In this document: piece after piece, positions 28,501 through 36,581 of the stretch
How the letters are laid out: the number at the start of each line of letters is the position of its first letter
Position numbering within the stretch: position 1 is the stretch's first letter
Assembly: GCA_900751785.1 (NCBI GenBank)
Contig: CAADSM010000107.1
Location: 1 to 56,198, forward strand
Direction: 5' to 3'
Origin: Lachnospiraceae bacterium
GTDB lineage: Bacteria > Bacillota > Clostridia > Lachnospirales > Lachnospiraceae
Length of the DNA stretch: 56,198 bases
Program-made: the position numbers and the translations under genes
Notes under the pieces: model-generated
What the model was told of the DNA's origin: nothing
What the model saw: the letters and a program-made list of their open reading frames with translations, nothing else
Database searches by the model: none

Positions 28501-30088
28501 CGGCAGGTTCGTGAACTGTCTCGCAAAAAATGATTATATCAAGTATGCATACAGAGCAGACGTGGCCGGCACTTATGAAGTGACGATGACCTACAGAAGC
28601 GGTTCTTCTACAAATAAGGTTCAGCTTATGTCCGAGCCGGAAGGCGTTATCGTTTCTGATATTCAGACAGTGAAGAACGCAAACCAGCAGACAGATACTC
28701 TGACCTTCAATATTACAGTAACGCAGGCAGGAGCGGGAACACTTGTTGTCACAGCTCCGGATAAGGGAAAGGGTCCGCAGATCGATAAGTTCGAGATCAG
28801 ACTGGTTGAGACAGCTCCGGAGGTTGATAAGAGCGAACTTCAGGCGGCTTATGACGAAGCAGCTGAGATGGACCTGAGCATCTATACAGATGAGAGCAAA
28901 GCGGCGATGGAGGCTGCGATCGCAGCGGCAGAGGAAGTCCTTGCTGATGCGGATGCAGACCAGGATGCGGTTGACGAAGCTCTGGCAGCGCTGAACAGTG
29001 CAAAGGATCAGCTTGTTGTAAAATCTGCTGACAAGAGCGCGCTTGAAGAGGTGCTTGCGGCAGCTGAAGAGTATGCGGCAAAGATCAGCAATTATACTCC
29101 TGAGACAGCAGAAGTATTCCAGACAGCATATGACGCGGCAAAAGAAGTGTTCGCGGATGCTGCGGCATCACAGGAAGAAGTGGACAACGCGGCAGCAGCA
29201 CTTCAGTCAGCGATCGACGGACTGAAACTGGCAGGAGAGATTTCTACAGCGGTTCTTGAGTATGCGTTAGAGCTTTCCGAGACAGTAGATACAGAAGGCG
29301 TTATTGAGTCTGTTGTAAATATCTTCAATGAAAGAAAAGCAGCGGCCCAGGATATTCTCGAAAGAGTACAGGCGGGAGACCAGTCTGTGACACAGGCGAT
29401 GGTAGACCAGAGCTGGGCGGATCTCATCGAGATCATGCAGTATATGTCATTCAAGTCCGGTGATATGACAGATCTCCAGAAGGTTGTCGATTATGCGAAG
29501 ACTCTGGATCTGAGCAAATATCTGGATGACGGGCAGCAGGCATTTAAAGATGCGCTGGCAGCAGGCGAGGCTGTTCTGGCAGAAGAATTTGCAGAGCAGG
29601 ATGAGATCGACCAGGCATGGAAGGCGCTTCTGAAGGCGATGAGCGAACTCCGGCTGAAACCGAGCAAGGATGCTCTTGAGGCGCTGATCGCAGATGCAAA
29701 TGAGCTGAATACGGAAGGTGCTTCTGAGGAAGCGGTTGCTGCATTCAACAGTGCACTGACAAAGGCGCTGAGCGTGCTTGAAGACGACCAGGCAACAGAG
29801 GAGGAAGTGACCGCAGCAGAGGCAGGGCTTAAGGCAGCGATGGCTCAGCTTACTGCTTCCACAGGCGGAACAACAGAGAAGCCATCCCAGTCTGCAGATA
29901 CCGGAAGCAGCAGTTCCAATACAGGCAGCAGCCAGAATAATGGAACAAGCGGAAATAAGACGACTGCAGCTGCATCGGGCAGCAAAGCGGTGAAGACCGG
30001 CGACAGCGCACTGCCGATCGCAGGATCAGCAGCAGCTATGATGCTGGCAGCAGCAGCCGTAGTTCTCGCTAAGAGAAAGAGAAGCTGA
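25505..30088 (+). CDS. Surface GH136-type lacto-N-biosidase with CBM6-like domain
   Basis: A 1527-residue secreted protein and paralogue of the N-terminal part of the 10299 gene. After a signal peptide (to about 32) it has the LnbX-like beta-helix (about 37-590), with Asp386 and Asp393 in DGQPWDAD occupying the presumed catalytic positions. Ig-like and GNVWFAQAK modules follow (about 600-950), then a CBM6/35-like domain (about 960-1100, beginning VSFEAEYATELI), several FIVAR-like three-helix repeats, and KTGD at 1497-1500 with a hydrophobic span and KRKRS tail. Unlike its paralogue it has no sialidase, so it should act on uncapped or, if the pocket is wide, capped type-1 chains. The ATG follows AAAGGAG. 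It ends before a strong bidirectional terminator. GH136 assignment rests on fold pattern, Asp spacing and the adjacent chaperone. Confidence 0.8.
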   Translation: MKKKVLSGLLALALVVTSGASMIPAYTAEAEELGTTYYVSSIDGDDSNDGLSEDKAFATLDKINEITLQPGDEVLLEKGSVFEDQALHIKGSGSEEAPIIVSTYGEGDRPQINTNGHGQWYQNYGGHLDNTNHKWKGTVSSAILLMDVEYIEISGLEITNDRASATDTEKDKVYNDAFAMDRTGVAGVAKDKGTVDHIVLDDLYIHDVTGNVYNKHMANGGIYFIVETPENESETGIARYNDVQIRNCYLDTVNRWGIAVGYTYQWGQFKTAELSDATMEKYGSSNVVIENNYVANSGGDAITTMYLDRPVVQYNVSQNAAKQINTTDYSKQQPQLDPTTGEWTGNYLAVGNQRVAAGIWPWKCKDAVFQYNECFNTMNAAHGNGDGQPWDADYGDGTNYQYNYSHGNTASTVMFCGVESVNNTFRYNISQNEDMGPLDPAGNTGNCHVYNNTFYIKEGLTSIWSTMHANNGPMTIENNIFYFAGDTPVAATNWNPSGNKVYDNNLYYNVSTYPNDANAVKVDAGTPVLVDAGSGPVQAAEDGKARLHDDPEAETVFDGYKLAENSPALNAGKVITDQNGFELEHDFFGHEITAVPEIGAAESDMVSLAVRSNVYRVNASAMEISALPKNTTAAELKENLIYDSAVTLIVTDSEGNELDDADIVTGGMKVVLTYGEDSLTYTIVENTDNELKSSVFMVTDKTIYVPSTENDPATVEELKDGVEVHETASVSVWNGDEEVESGAAAAGMTLRITAENGETNDYTIAVKNDYQWAKDYVHGQQGNVWFAQAKVDGEWQNITTVDSSGWPNWALDTYYGPGVDAPQGTTSGYGDDVHGLLSTPLKTATAEATAMAFRAPKTGMVNFSVKDDEPYLRQAGNSGGSVTITLIVNGEEVQSCTMSESNVKADFPDVNRIWVEKGDWIIVQAENEGSPSKGSVHITPEITYVDAEFSEENPLVFPSTTDETVSFEAEYATELINSNDSDSDPNWPMVIASANWASGGRFVNCLAKNDYIKYAYRADVAGTYEVTMTYRSGSSTNKVQLMSEPEGVIVSDIQTVKNANQQTDTLTFNITVTQAGAGTLVVTAPDKGKGPQIDKFEIRLVETAPEVDKSELQAAYDEAAEMDLSIYTDESKAAMEAAIAAAEEVLADADADQDAVDEALAALNSAKDQLVVKSADKSALEEVLAAAEEYAAKISNYTPETAEVFQTAYDAAKEVFADAAASQEEVDNAAAALQSAIDGLKLAGEISTAVLEYALELSETVDTEGVIESVVNIFNERKAAAQDILERVQAGDQSVTQAMVDQSWADLIEIMQYMSFKSGDMTDLQKVVDYAKTLDLSKYLDDGQQAFKDALAAGEAVLAEEFAEQDEIDQAWKALLKAMSELRLKPSKDALEALIADANELNTEGASEEAVAAFNSALTKALSVLEDDQATEEEVTAAEAGLKAAMAQLTASTGGTTEKPSQSADTGSSSSNTGSSQNNGTSGNKTTAAASGSKAVKTGDSALPIAGSAAAMMLAAAAVVLAKRKRS

Positions 30089-30140
30089 ATGTAACCATAA
30101 CGTGCAGAAGCGTCTGTTCAGCAGTGAGCAGGCGGTGCAT

Positions 30141-30186
30141 AAAAAGGATGGGCCATACCCTGAAAAGGGTATGGCCCATCCTTTTT
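30141..30186. terminator. Strong bidirectional terminator
   Basis: AAAAAGGATGGGCCATACCC and GGGTATGGCCCATCCTTTTT form a perfect 20-bp stem with a 6-base loop. A and T tracts on both sides stop transcription from the GH136 gene and from the convergent AraC gene. Confidence 0.95.
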
Positions 30187-30207
30187 ATCTGTAGAACAGA
30201 CCGGACA

Positions 30208-31065
30208 CTATTTTAAAAGCCGTTTTCGATATTGCGACGGGGGCTCGTTAATAATGCTTATAAATGTTTTAGAATAATGCTGGGCATTAGAAAAGCCGAC
30301 GGCGAGAGCTATTTCTGTGAGTGTCAGATCTGTTTCCTGCATAAGTTCGATCGAACGGTTGATTCTATATATACTGATATAAGAAGAGGGCGGGATGCCC
30401 ATATATTTTTTGAACAGTCTGCTGAGGTAACGGACCGATATCTGGAGCTGTGAGGCGATATCCTCCTGTTTAATTTTATTCATATAGTTTTTTTCAATAT
30501 AGTTCAATGTAAACGCCACGTAGCTGTTCTGCCGGGGAGAGGCAGCCGGATGGTCTGCAGCATTCCTGTTGAGAAGATACAGCATCAGGGTTATCAGGAG
30601 AACATTTACCGCTGCGTCGGAAAACTGTATGGCTGGAGATGAGTGCAGCCTGATCAGTTCGTCAAGCGTATTGTCCAGTGTCAGATCCTTTGAAAAGCGG
30701 TAATAAAACCGGGAAGAGAACAGGAGCGCATGCATGAGTGAAGTAGTGCATACACCATTGTCCTCGAGTATGATGTGCGTAAACATCGAAGGATTGAAGT
30801 GGACATGAATAAAGGTGCAGTCGGAGGAACCGCTCAGATAAAATGAATGGAGTACGTTTGGGAGAATTAGAATAAAATCTCCGCTCTTGCAGTGAAGCGT
30901 CTCTGATTCGACAGTCATGCAGCATTCCCCAGACAGGATTCGGTATATCTCAACGGCAGAATGGAGATGATGGGCAAAGGAATACCCTGCGCTGCGGGTT
31001 TCGATCAGTGCGCCTGACAGGATCGAGCCGGCGAGAACAAAGTCAGCAGGTTTTTCTGGGTTCAT
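30208..31065 (-). CDS. AraC-family transcriptional regulator, intact paralogue
   Basis: A 285-residue regulator. The N-terminal cupin sensor (HHLHSAVEIYRILSG, ILPNVLHSFYL) binds an effector. The C-terminal domain has two helix-turn-helix motifs, IKQEDIASQLQISVRYLSRLF and LTEIALAVGFSNAQHYSKTF. The ATG at 31065 is preceded by AAAGGAGG; the longer frame to 31086 is unlikely. Its promoter at 31112-31140 has the same boxes as that of the broken paralogue at 7941. Because it closes the right end of the glycan locus, it is probably the working activator of the surface hydrolases, with a glycan-derived sugar as effector; this is inference. Confidence 0.85.
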   Translation of the reverse strand: MNPEKPADFVLAGSILSGALIETRSAGYSFAHHLHSAVEIYRILSGECCMTVESETLHCKSGDFILILPNVLHSFYLSGSSDCTFIHVHFNPSMFTHIILEDNGVCTTSLMHALLFSSRFYYRFSKDLTLDNTLDELIRLHSSPAIQFSDAAVNVLLITLMLYLLNRNAADHPAASPRQNSYVAFTLNYIEKNYMNKIKQEDIASQLQISVRYLSRLFKKYMGIPPSSYISIYRINRSIELMQETDLTLTEIALAVGFSNAQHYSKTFISIINEPPSQYRKRLLK

Positions 31066-31111
31066 GAGAATGTCCTCCTTTTTCATGAAACAAATAGTCA
31101 GTATGATTTAT

Positions 31112-31140
31112 CATTATAAAGCCGCTTTCAAGAGAAGTAA
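31112..31140 (-). promoter_or_regulatory. Promoter of the intact AraC gene
   Basis: On the minus strand TTTACT (31140-31135) and TATAAT (31117-31112) are 17 bases apart, matching box for box the promoter of the paralogous AraC gene at 8869-8841. Confidence 0.7.
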
Positions 31141-31177
31141 ATAAAATGCACAAAAGAAAAAAGAGCTGGAAACGGCG

Positions 31178-32047
31178 TCACATATGTACAGTTTCGCTGC
31201 ACAGACTTAAAAATCTCTTCAGCACCGGATGGTCGTCATCATACCGGTAATATACTCCGAATGACAGCCGGGGGATATCCGTGACCGGGATATATTTCAG
31301 GTCGTGCTCCCTTGCCGCCACGACGTCAGGGTACAGCGTGTACCCGATCCGGGCTTTCGCCAGAGTGAATGCGCTCTCCACATTTTCGGTGAAGAAGCGC
31401 TGTTCAGGCGGCAGCTTTGCGAGAATGCCGTTCTGGATAGTAAAGACAGTATTGGAGATCTGGCGCGGGGAGCAGACGACAATGCTCCCTGAAAGCTGTT
31501 TTTTTGTGAGTGTTTCATAGCGTGCCAGCGGGTGCTCGGGAGAGCAGACGCAGGCGACTGGGGCAGAACAGAGCTCTCTGAAATACAGAGAGGATTTGTT
31601 CTGCCCTTCTTTTACGCCGAAGGCGGCGTGGATCTGCCGGTTCTCGATCAGTCCGAGAAGGGAGGGGAAGGGCACCAGCTGGATGGAAGGGTGCAGCAGC
31701 GGGAACTCCTCCGTCAGTTCTGCGAAGATCGGAGGAAGGAGATTCAGCTCCATATGATTGTGGCATCCCACCTCGAAGGAGACAAAATGCTCATGCCTGC
31801 CCAGGCGCTCCTTCGCCAGCAGGGAGGTCTTCAGGATGAGCTGTGCGTCTGCGAGGAAAAGGATCCCCTCCTCCGTGAGCGTGACGCTCTTGCTCGTGCG
31901 TTTGAACAGAACGGTTTCCAGCTCCGTTTCCAGGGATCGGATCTGATGGCTGACTGCGGGCTGTGTCATCTTCAGTTCTTCGGACGCCCGCGAGAAATTC
32001 AGGTGCTCTGCCACTGCGACAAAGCATTCCAGCTGCGTTGTATTCAT
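31178..32047 (-). CDS. LysR-family transcriptional regulator
   Basis: A 289-residue LysR regulator of normal length. The winged helix-turn-helix at residues 1-60 is classic: MNTTQLECFVAVAEHLNFSRASEEL, then TQPAVSHQIRSLE. Residues about 90-285 form the periplasmic-binding-protein-like effector domain. The ATG at 32047 has CAGGAGG upstream on the minus strand. It is divergent from a MarR-exporter operon, the usual arrangement when a LysR protein controls its neighbour, though the operon already has its own MarR gene. Effector and target are unknown. Confidence 0.9.
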   Translation of the reverse strand: MNTTQLECFVAVAEHLNFSRASEELKMTQPAVSHQIRSLETELETVLFKRTSKSVTLTEEGILFLADAQLILKTSLLAKERLGRHEHFVSFEVGCHNHMELNLLPPIFAELTEEFPLLHPSIQLVPFPSLLGLIENRQIHAAFGVKEGQNKSSLYFRELCSAPVACVCSPEHPLARYETLTKKQLSGSIVVCSPRQISNTVFTIQNGILAKLPPEQRFFTENVESAFTLAKARIGYTLYPDVVAAREHDLKYIPVTDIPRLSFGVYYRYDDDHPVLKRFLSLCSETVHM

Positions 32048-32231
32048 AGGGATCCTCCTGTCATGGATAAAATAATCAGCGGATTAACTATAAAAGTTTT
32101 TTATAGATTATAACATCTTTGAATTTCACATTCAAGGAGTTACGAGCTAGAATCTCTTATGGACAGAAAATAAGGATACGAACTGTTCGCACAAAAACGA
32201 TTCCGAAAAAAGTGACAGGAGGTGCTCAGAA
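32048..32231. promoter_or_regulatory. Divergent LysR/MarR control region with three palindromes
   Basis: Three inverted repeats occur in 184 bases: CTATAAAA/TTTTATAG at 32088-32106, TTGAAT-N5-ATTCAA at 32119-32135, and CGAACTGTTCG at 32179-32189. The first two lie near the LysR gene and the last near the MarR gene. They are plausible operators for LysR and MarR respectively. Assignment is by position. Confidence 0.45.
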
Positions 32232-32741
32232 ATGACAGAAAGCTTCAGAATGGAAGATCTGCTCTATATGATGAAGAAGATCGGTCTGAATCTGACGGCA
32301 CAGCTGGAACTGTATTTGAAAAGCGGGGATATAACCGGAGGCCAGGTTTATTTTCTGGTCTATATCCTGAGACATCACCCGGAAGGTACATATCTCACGG
32401 AGCTTTGCCGTGAGACCGGGCTCTCAAAAGCCACGCTGTCTGCGCTGATCAAAAAACTGAGAGAGAAGGACTATCTTTATTTTCTAACAGACCCGGACGA
32501 TGTCCGGAAAAAGAAAGTGCTCCCCACGGCGAAGCTTACCGAAGATGGAAGGGAGTTCCTGGAGAAAGCAGAGCGGATGGAATCCGAGATCTGCAGCGCG
32601 CTGGATCAAAAAGAACTGCAGCAGCTCTGGAAGCTGGAGCGGAAGCTTATGGTGCAGCCTGCCGCGGCGGGACACGATGAAAATAATGAAGAAAACAGAC
32701 AGGAGGTATATCTACGTGAGAAAAGTATTACAACAGCTTAA
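32232..32741 (+). CDS. MarR-family transcriptional regulator
   Basis: A 169-residue winged-helix regulator. Residues about 50-100 carry the recognition helix and wing: YLTELCRETGLSKATLSALIKKL followed by DPDDVRKKKVLPTAKLTEDG, the typical MarR D-x-R-x-K wing. GACAGGAGG precedes the ATG. Its 3' end overlaps the exporter gene by 26 bases, so it is cotranscribed and probably represses the operon until a toxic or lipophilic ligand binds, as in other MarR-exporter pairs. Confidence 0.88.
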   Translation: MTESFRMEDLLYMMKKIGLNLTAQLELYLKSGDITGGQVYFLVYILRHHPEGTYLTELCRETGLSKATLSALIKKLREKDYLYFLTDPDDVRKKKVLPTAKLTEDGREFLEKAERMESEICSALDQKELQQLWKLERKLMVQPAAAGHDENNEENRQEVYLREKSITTA

Positions 32742-34455
32742 GCAGTACAGGCGGAACACCTTTCTCTGTATCGGTCTGACTGCCCTTGAAGTCATCATGG
32801 AAATACTGATGCCCTTTGTCACCGCGATCATTATAGACAGGGGGCTTGAGGCGGGCAGCCTTCCGGTTGTCTGCCGTTACGGAGCGCTTATGGTAGTCAT
32901 GGCTTTCATGAGCCTGTTCTTCGGCGCTATGGCAGGAAAGAACGCGGCGAGTGCCGCATCCGGCCTGTCGGCAAACCTGCGTGAAGCGATCTACGCCAAC
33001 ATCCAGACCTTTTCATTCTCAAATATTGATAAATTCAGCGTGCCGGGTCTTGTCACCCGTATGACGACGGATATCACCAATGTTCAGAATGCGTTTATGA
33101 TGGTGATCCGTGTGGCCGTCCGCGCGCCGCTGAATCTTGTGTTCAGCTTTGCCATGTGCCTGATCATCAGTCCGCGCCTGAGCGCGATGTTCCTGATTGC
33201 AGTGGTATTCCTTGTGATCGTGATCGGTTCGATCATGGTCGTCACGCTGAAGATATTCGGGGAGGTATTCCGCAGATATGACGGCCTGAATGCAAGCGTG
33301 CAGGAAAATGTGACGGCGATCCGTGTTGTAAAAGCGTTTGTCCGCGAGGATTATGAGAACGTCAAGTTCTCAAAAGCGTCCAAAATGCTCTATGACCTCT
33401 CCGTCAAGGCGGAGTCTCTCCTTGCGTTCAACAATCCGGCTATGATGGTCGCAGTCTATTTCTGCATCATCTCCGTTTCCTGGTTCGGCGCCCAGTACAT
33501 TGTCGGCGGCTCTCTGACGACCGGGAATCTGACCAGTCTGTTCAGCTATATCATGGCTCTGCTGATGAGCCTGATGATGCTCTCCATGGTCGTCGTCATG
33601 ATCAGTATGTCCATGGCAAGCATCCGCCGTATCAGCGAAGTGCTGAATGAGACGCCGGATCTGACAGACCCGGAGGACCCGGTGATGACCGTAGCTGACG
33701 GAAGGATTGATTTTAACCATGTGAATTTCTCTTACAAACATGGCAGCGGGAAAAACTCATTATCAGATATCGATCTTCACATTAAGAGCGGAGAGACGAT
33801 CGGCGTGATCGGTGGCACAGGCTCAGGAAAGAGCAGCCTCGTCAACCTGATCTGCCGTCTGTATGATGTGGACGACGGTTCTGTCTGCGTGGGCGGTGTC
33901 GACGTCCGCAGGTATGATACGGAGGTCCTGCGAAATCAGGTGTCTGTCGTGCTCCAGAAGAATACGCTGTTCTCCGGTACGATCCTGGATAACCTCCGTT
34001 GGGGAAATCCGGACGCAACAGAGGAGGAGTGTATCGAGGCATGTAAGGCGGCGTGCGCTGATGAGTTTATCGACCGGATGCCGCAGGGGTACGAGACGAG
34101 GATCGAGCGTGGCGGAAACAACGTTTCCGGAGGGCAGAAGCAGCGTCTTTGTATCGCCCGCGCCCTGCTGAAGAAACCGAAGGTGCTGATCCTGGATGAC
34201 TCGACCAGTGCGGTGGATACGGCGACAGATGCAAGTATCCGCGCTGCATTTGCAAGGGAGATTCCGGGCACGACCAAGATCATCATCGCACAGCGCGTCT
34301 CCAGTGTGGAATCTGCTGACAGGATCCTGGTCCTTGACGACGGAAAGATCGACGCCTTTGACACCCACGAGAATCTGCTGAAGAATAACGCGATCTATCA
34401 GGAGATCTACAACTCACAGCTTGAAGGCAGCGGCGACTTTGACCAGCCGGCCTGA
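32716..34455 (+). CDS. ABC exporter half-transporter with degenerate ATP site
   Basis: The GTG at 32716, nine bases after AGGAGG, gives 579 residues, the usual half-exporter length; the longer in-frame extension has no ribosome site. Six membrane helices (about 1-300) precede the nucleotide-binding domain: Walker A GGTGSGKSS, signature VSGGQ, Walker B VLILDDST with Asp where the catalytic Glu should be, and switch residue Gln (IAQRVSS) in place of His. The adjacent partner has the opposite pattern. These are the marks of a heterodimeric exporter like TM287/288 or LmrCD with one non-hydrolysing site. It probably exports a drug, lipid or peptide. It overlaps the MarR gene. Confidence 0.9.
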   Translation: MRKVLQQLKQYRRNTFLCIGLTALEVIMEILMPFVTAIIIDRGLEAGSLPVVCRYGALMVVMAFMSLFFGAMAGKNAASAASGLSANLREAIYANIQTFSFSNIDKFSVPGLVTRMTTDITNVQNAFMMVIRVAVRAPLNLVFSFAMCLIISPRLSAMFLIAVVFLVIVIGSIMVVTLKIFGEVFRRYDGLNASVQENVTAIRVVKAFVREDYENVKFSKASKMLYDLSVKAESLLAFNNPAMMVAVYFCIISVSWFGAQYIVGGSLTTGNLTSLFSYIMALLMSLMMLSMVVVMISMSMASIRRISEVLNETPDLTDPEDPVMTVADGRIDFNHVNFSYKHGSGKNSLSDIDLHIKSGETIGVIGGTGSGKSSLVNLICRLYDVDDGSVCVGGVDVRRYDTEVLRNQVSVVLQKNTLFSGTILDNLRWGNPDATEEECIEACKAACADEFIDRMPQGYETRIERGGNNVSGGQKQRLCIARALLKKPKVLILDDSTSAVDTATDASIRAAFAREIPGTTKIIIAQRVSSVESADRILVLDDGKIDAFDTHENLLKNNAIYQEIYNSQLEGSGDFDQPA

Positions 34456-34480
34456 AACCAGAAAGGAGGAAGACAGATTT

Positions 34481-36379
34481 ATGAGTGCTAAAATCAATCA
34501 GAAAAAAACTGAGATCCGGGAAAATGAAAGTATGAAAGTCATCAGCCGGGTCATCAGATATATGCTTCACTATTATAAATATCCGTTTGTGCTTGTGATC
34601 GTATGTATTCTGATCAACGCTGTCACAACGGTCATCGGAGCGACATTCCCCCAGACGCTGGTGGATGATTATATTACGCCGATGCTGGCGAATGGCTCAA
34701 AAGACTTCAGCGGTCTTGCGGCGGACCTGGTGCGTCTCGCATGTATCATGGGGATCGGTGTGATCGCTGCGTATACGTACAACCGGATCATGGTCAACGT
34801 AAGCCAGGGGACGATGCTCCACCTAAGAGACGACCTGTTCCGGAGAATGGAGGCTCTGCCGATCAAATACTTCGATACACACGCACACGGCGACATCATG
34901 TCTGTGTATACGAACGATGTTGATACGCTGAGACAGCTTTTGAGCCAGAGCATCCCGCAGATCATCAACTCGGTCATCACCATGGCGGCGACGCTGGTGA
35001 CGATGATCGTCTTGAATCCTGTACTGACGGTGATCTCTATTCTGACAGCTGCCGTCATGCTCCTTGTGACGTCTAATTTCTCGAAGCTGTCCGGAAAATA
35101 CTATATCCGCCAGCAGATCGATCTGGGAGCTGTGGATGGATTTATCGAGGAGATGCTGGACGGCCAGAAGGTCGTCAAAGTCTTCTGCCACGAAGAAGCG
35201 GCGATGAAGGATTTCCATGAGGTGAACGAAAGGCTGAGAGAGAGTACGGACAAGGCGAACCGCTACGCAAACCTTCTGATGCCGATCAACGCCAATATCG
35301 GGTGGATCAGCTATGCACTGGTGGCGATCCTGGGAGCGATCCTGGGCATAAACGGACTGACAGGCGTTACCATCGGTACAGTGGTCACCTTTGTGGGATT
35401 GAATAAGAGCTTTACCAACCCGATCACGCAGGTCAGCCAGCAGATCAACTTTGTCGTCAATGCGGCGGCGGGAGCGCATCGTGTTTTCGACCTGATGGAT
35501 CAGGAGCCGGAGGTGGACAACGGATATGTGGAGCTGGTCAATGCGAAAGAGGATGAGAACGGCAATCTGACAGAATCTCCGACGAGAACGAATCTGTGGG
35601 CGTGGAAGCACCCGCACAAAGCCGAGGGGACGGTCACGTATACAAAGCAGGAGGGCAGCGTCGTCTTTGACGATGTGGACTTCGGCTATGACGACGACAA
35701 GATCGTCCTGCATAATATCAGCCTCTATGCAAAACCGGGGCAGAAGATCGCCTTTGTCGGCGCTACCGGCGCGGGCAAGACGACGATCACCAACCTGATC
35801 AACCGTTTCTACGATATCGCAGACGGCAAGATCCGCTATGACGGCATCAACATCAATAAGATCAAGAAGCCGGATCTGAGAAGATCGCTTGGCATGGTGC
35901 TCCAGGATACTCATCTGTTCACCGGAACCGTCATGGAGAACATCCGTTACGGCAAGCTGGACGCCACGGATGAGGAGTGCATCAAGGCGGCGAAGCTTGC
36001 CAACGCAGATGGATTCATCCGCAGGCTGCCGGACGGCTATGATACGATGCTCACCGGCGACGGCTCTAACCTGAGCCAGGGGCAGAGGCAGCTTCTGGCG
36101 ATCGCCCGCGCCGCTGTTGCGGACCCGCCGGCACTGATCCTGGATGAGGCGACCTCCTCCATCGATACCCGCACTGAGAAGCTGGTGCAGGCGGGCATGG
36201 ACGCGCTGATGCAGGGAAGGACCACGTTTGTCATCGCCCACCGCCTGTCCACGGTCAAGAACTCCGACTGTATCATGGTCATGGAGCAGGGGCGCATCAT
36301 CGAGCGCGGCACTCACGACGAGCTGATCGCGGCGAAAGGAAAATATTATCAGCTCTATACAGGAAACTTTGCAGCGTAG
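34481..36379 (+). CDS. ABC exporter half-transporter with canonical ATPase residues
   Basis: Partner of the preceding gene, 25 bases downstream, 632 residues from the ATG after AAAGGAGG. Six membrane helices (about 20-340) are followed by an extra charged insert before the nucleotide-binding domain (about 370-400). Walker A is GATGAGKTT, Walker B LILDEATSS with the catalytic Glu, and the H-loop IAHRLST is canonical. The signature is LSQGQ and not LSGGQ, so the composite site formed with the partner's Walker motifs is the weak one. A hairpin terminator follows at 36410. Confidence 0.92.
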   Translation: MSAKINQKKTEIRENESMKVISRVIRYMLHYYKYPFVLVIVCILINAVTTVIGATFPQTLVDDYITPMLANGSKDFSGLAADLVRLACIMGIGVIAAYTYNRIMVNVSQGTMLHLRDDLFRRMEALPIKYFDTHAHGDIMSVYTNDVDTLRQLLSQSIPQIINSVITMAATLVTMIVLNPVLTVISILTAAVMLLVTSNFSKLSGKYYIRQQIDLGAVDGFIEEMLDGQKVVKVFCHEEAAMKDFHEVNERLRESTDKANRYANLLMPINANIGWISYALVAILGAILGINGLTGVTIGTVVTFVGLNKSFTNPITQVSQQINFVVNAAAGAHRVFDLMDQEPEVDNGYVELVNAKEDENGNLTESPTRTNLWAWKHPHKAEGTVTYTKQEGSVVFDDVDFGYDDDKIVLHNISLYAKPGQKIAFVGATGAGKTTITNLINRFYDIADGKIRYDGININKIKKPDLRRSLGMVLQDTHLFTGTVMENIRYGKLDATDEECIKAAKLANADGFIRRLPDGYDTMLTGDGSNLSQGQRQLLAIARAAVADPPALILDEATSSIDTRTEKLVQAGMDALMQGRTTFVIAHRLSTVKNSDCIMVMEQGRIIERGTHDELIAAKGKYYQLYTGNFAA

Positions 36380-36409
36380 TCCTGCTAACTGAATAGTGTA
36401 AATTTTTTT

Positions 36410-36438
36410 GCCAGCGGTTAAATGCCGCTGGCAGTTTT
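36410..36438 (+). terminator. Terminator of the MarR-exporter operon
   Basis: GCCAGCGG (36410-36417) and CCGCTGGC (36425-36432) form the stem, followed by AGTTTTA. Confidence 0.8.
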
Positions 36439-36503
36439 ATGCTGTCATGATCTGTTATATTATTGTGAAAAGTCGGATATACTTACTTAGACGAAAAAAT
36501 GAT

Positions 36504-36532
36504 TTGACCATTCCAATTCTGCATATTATAAT
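36504..36532 (+). promoter_or_regulatory. Promoter of the RloAB pair
   Basis: TTGACC (36504-36509) and TATAAT (36527-36532) are separated by 17 bases, a near-consensus sigma-A promoter 50 bases before the first gene. Confidence 0.8.
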
Positions 36533-36581
36533 GTGTAAAAACAGATGGTAAAAACAAAAAAATGTTTTTGGAGGAGTCTCT

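Noticed and set aside
34823..36316. Long minus-strand frame opposite the second exporter gene
   Set aside because: Antisense shadow of a clear ABC transporter gene, with His/Arg/Asp-rich composition and no ribosome site.
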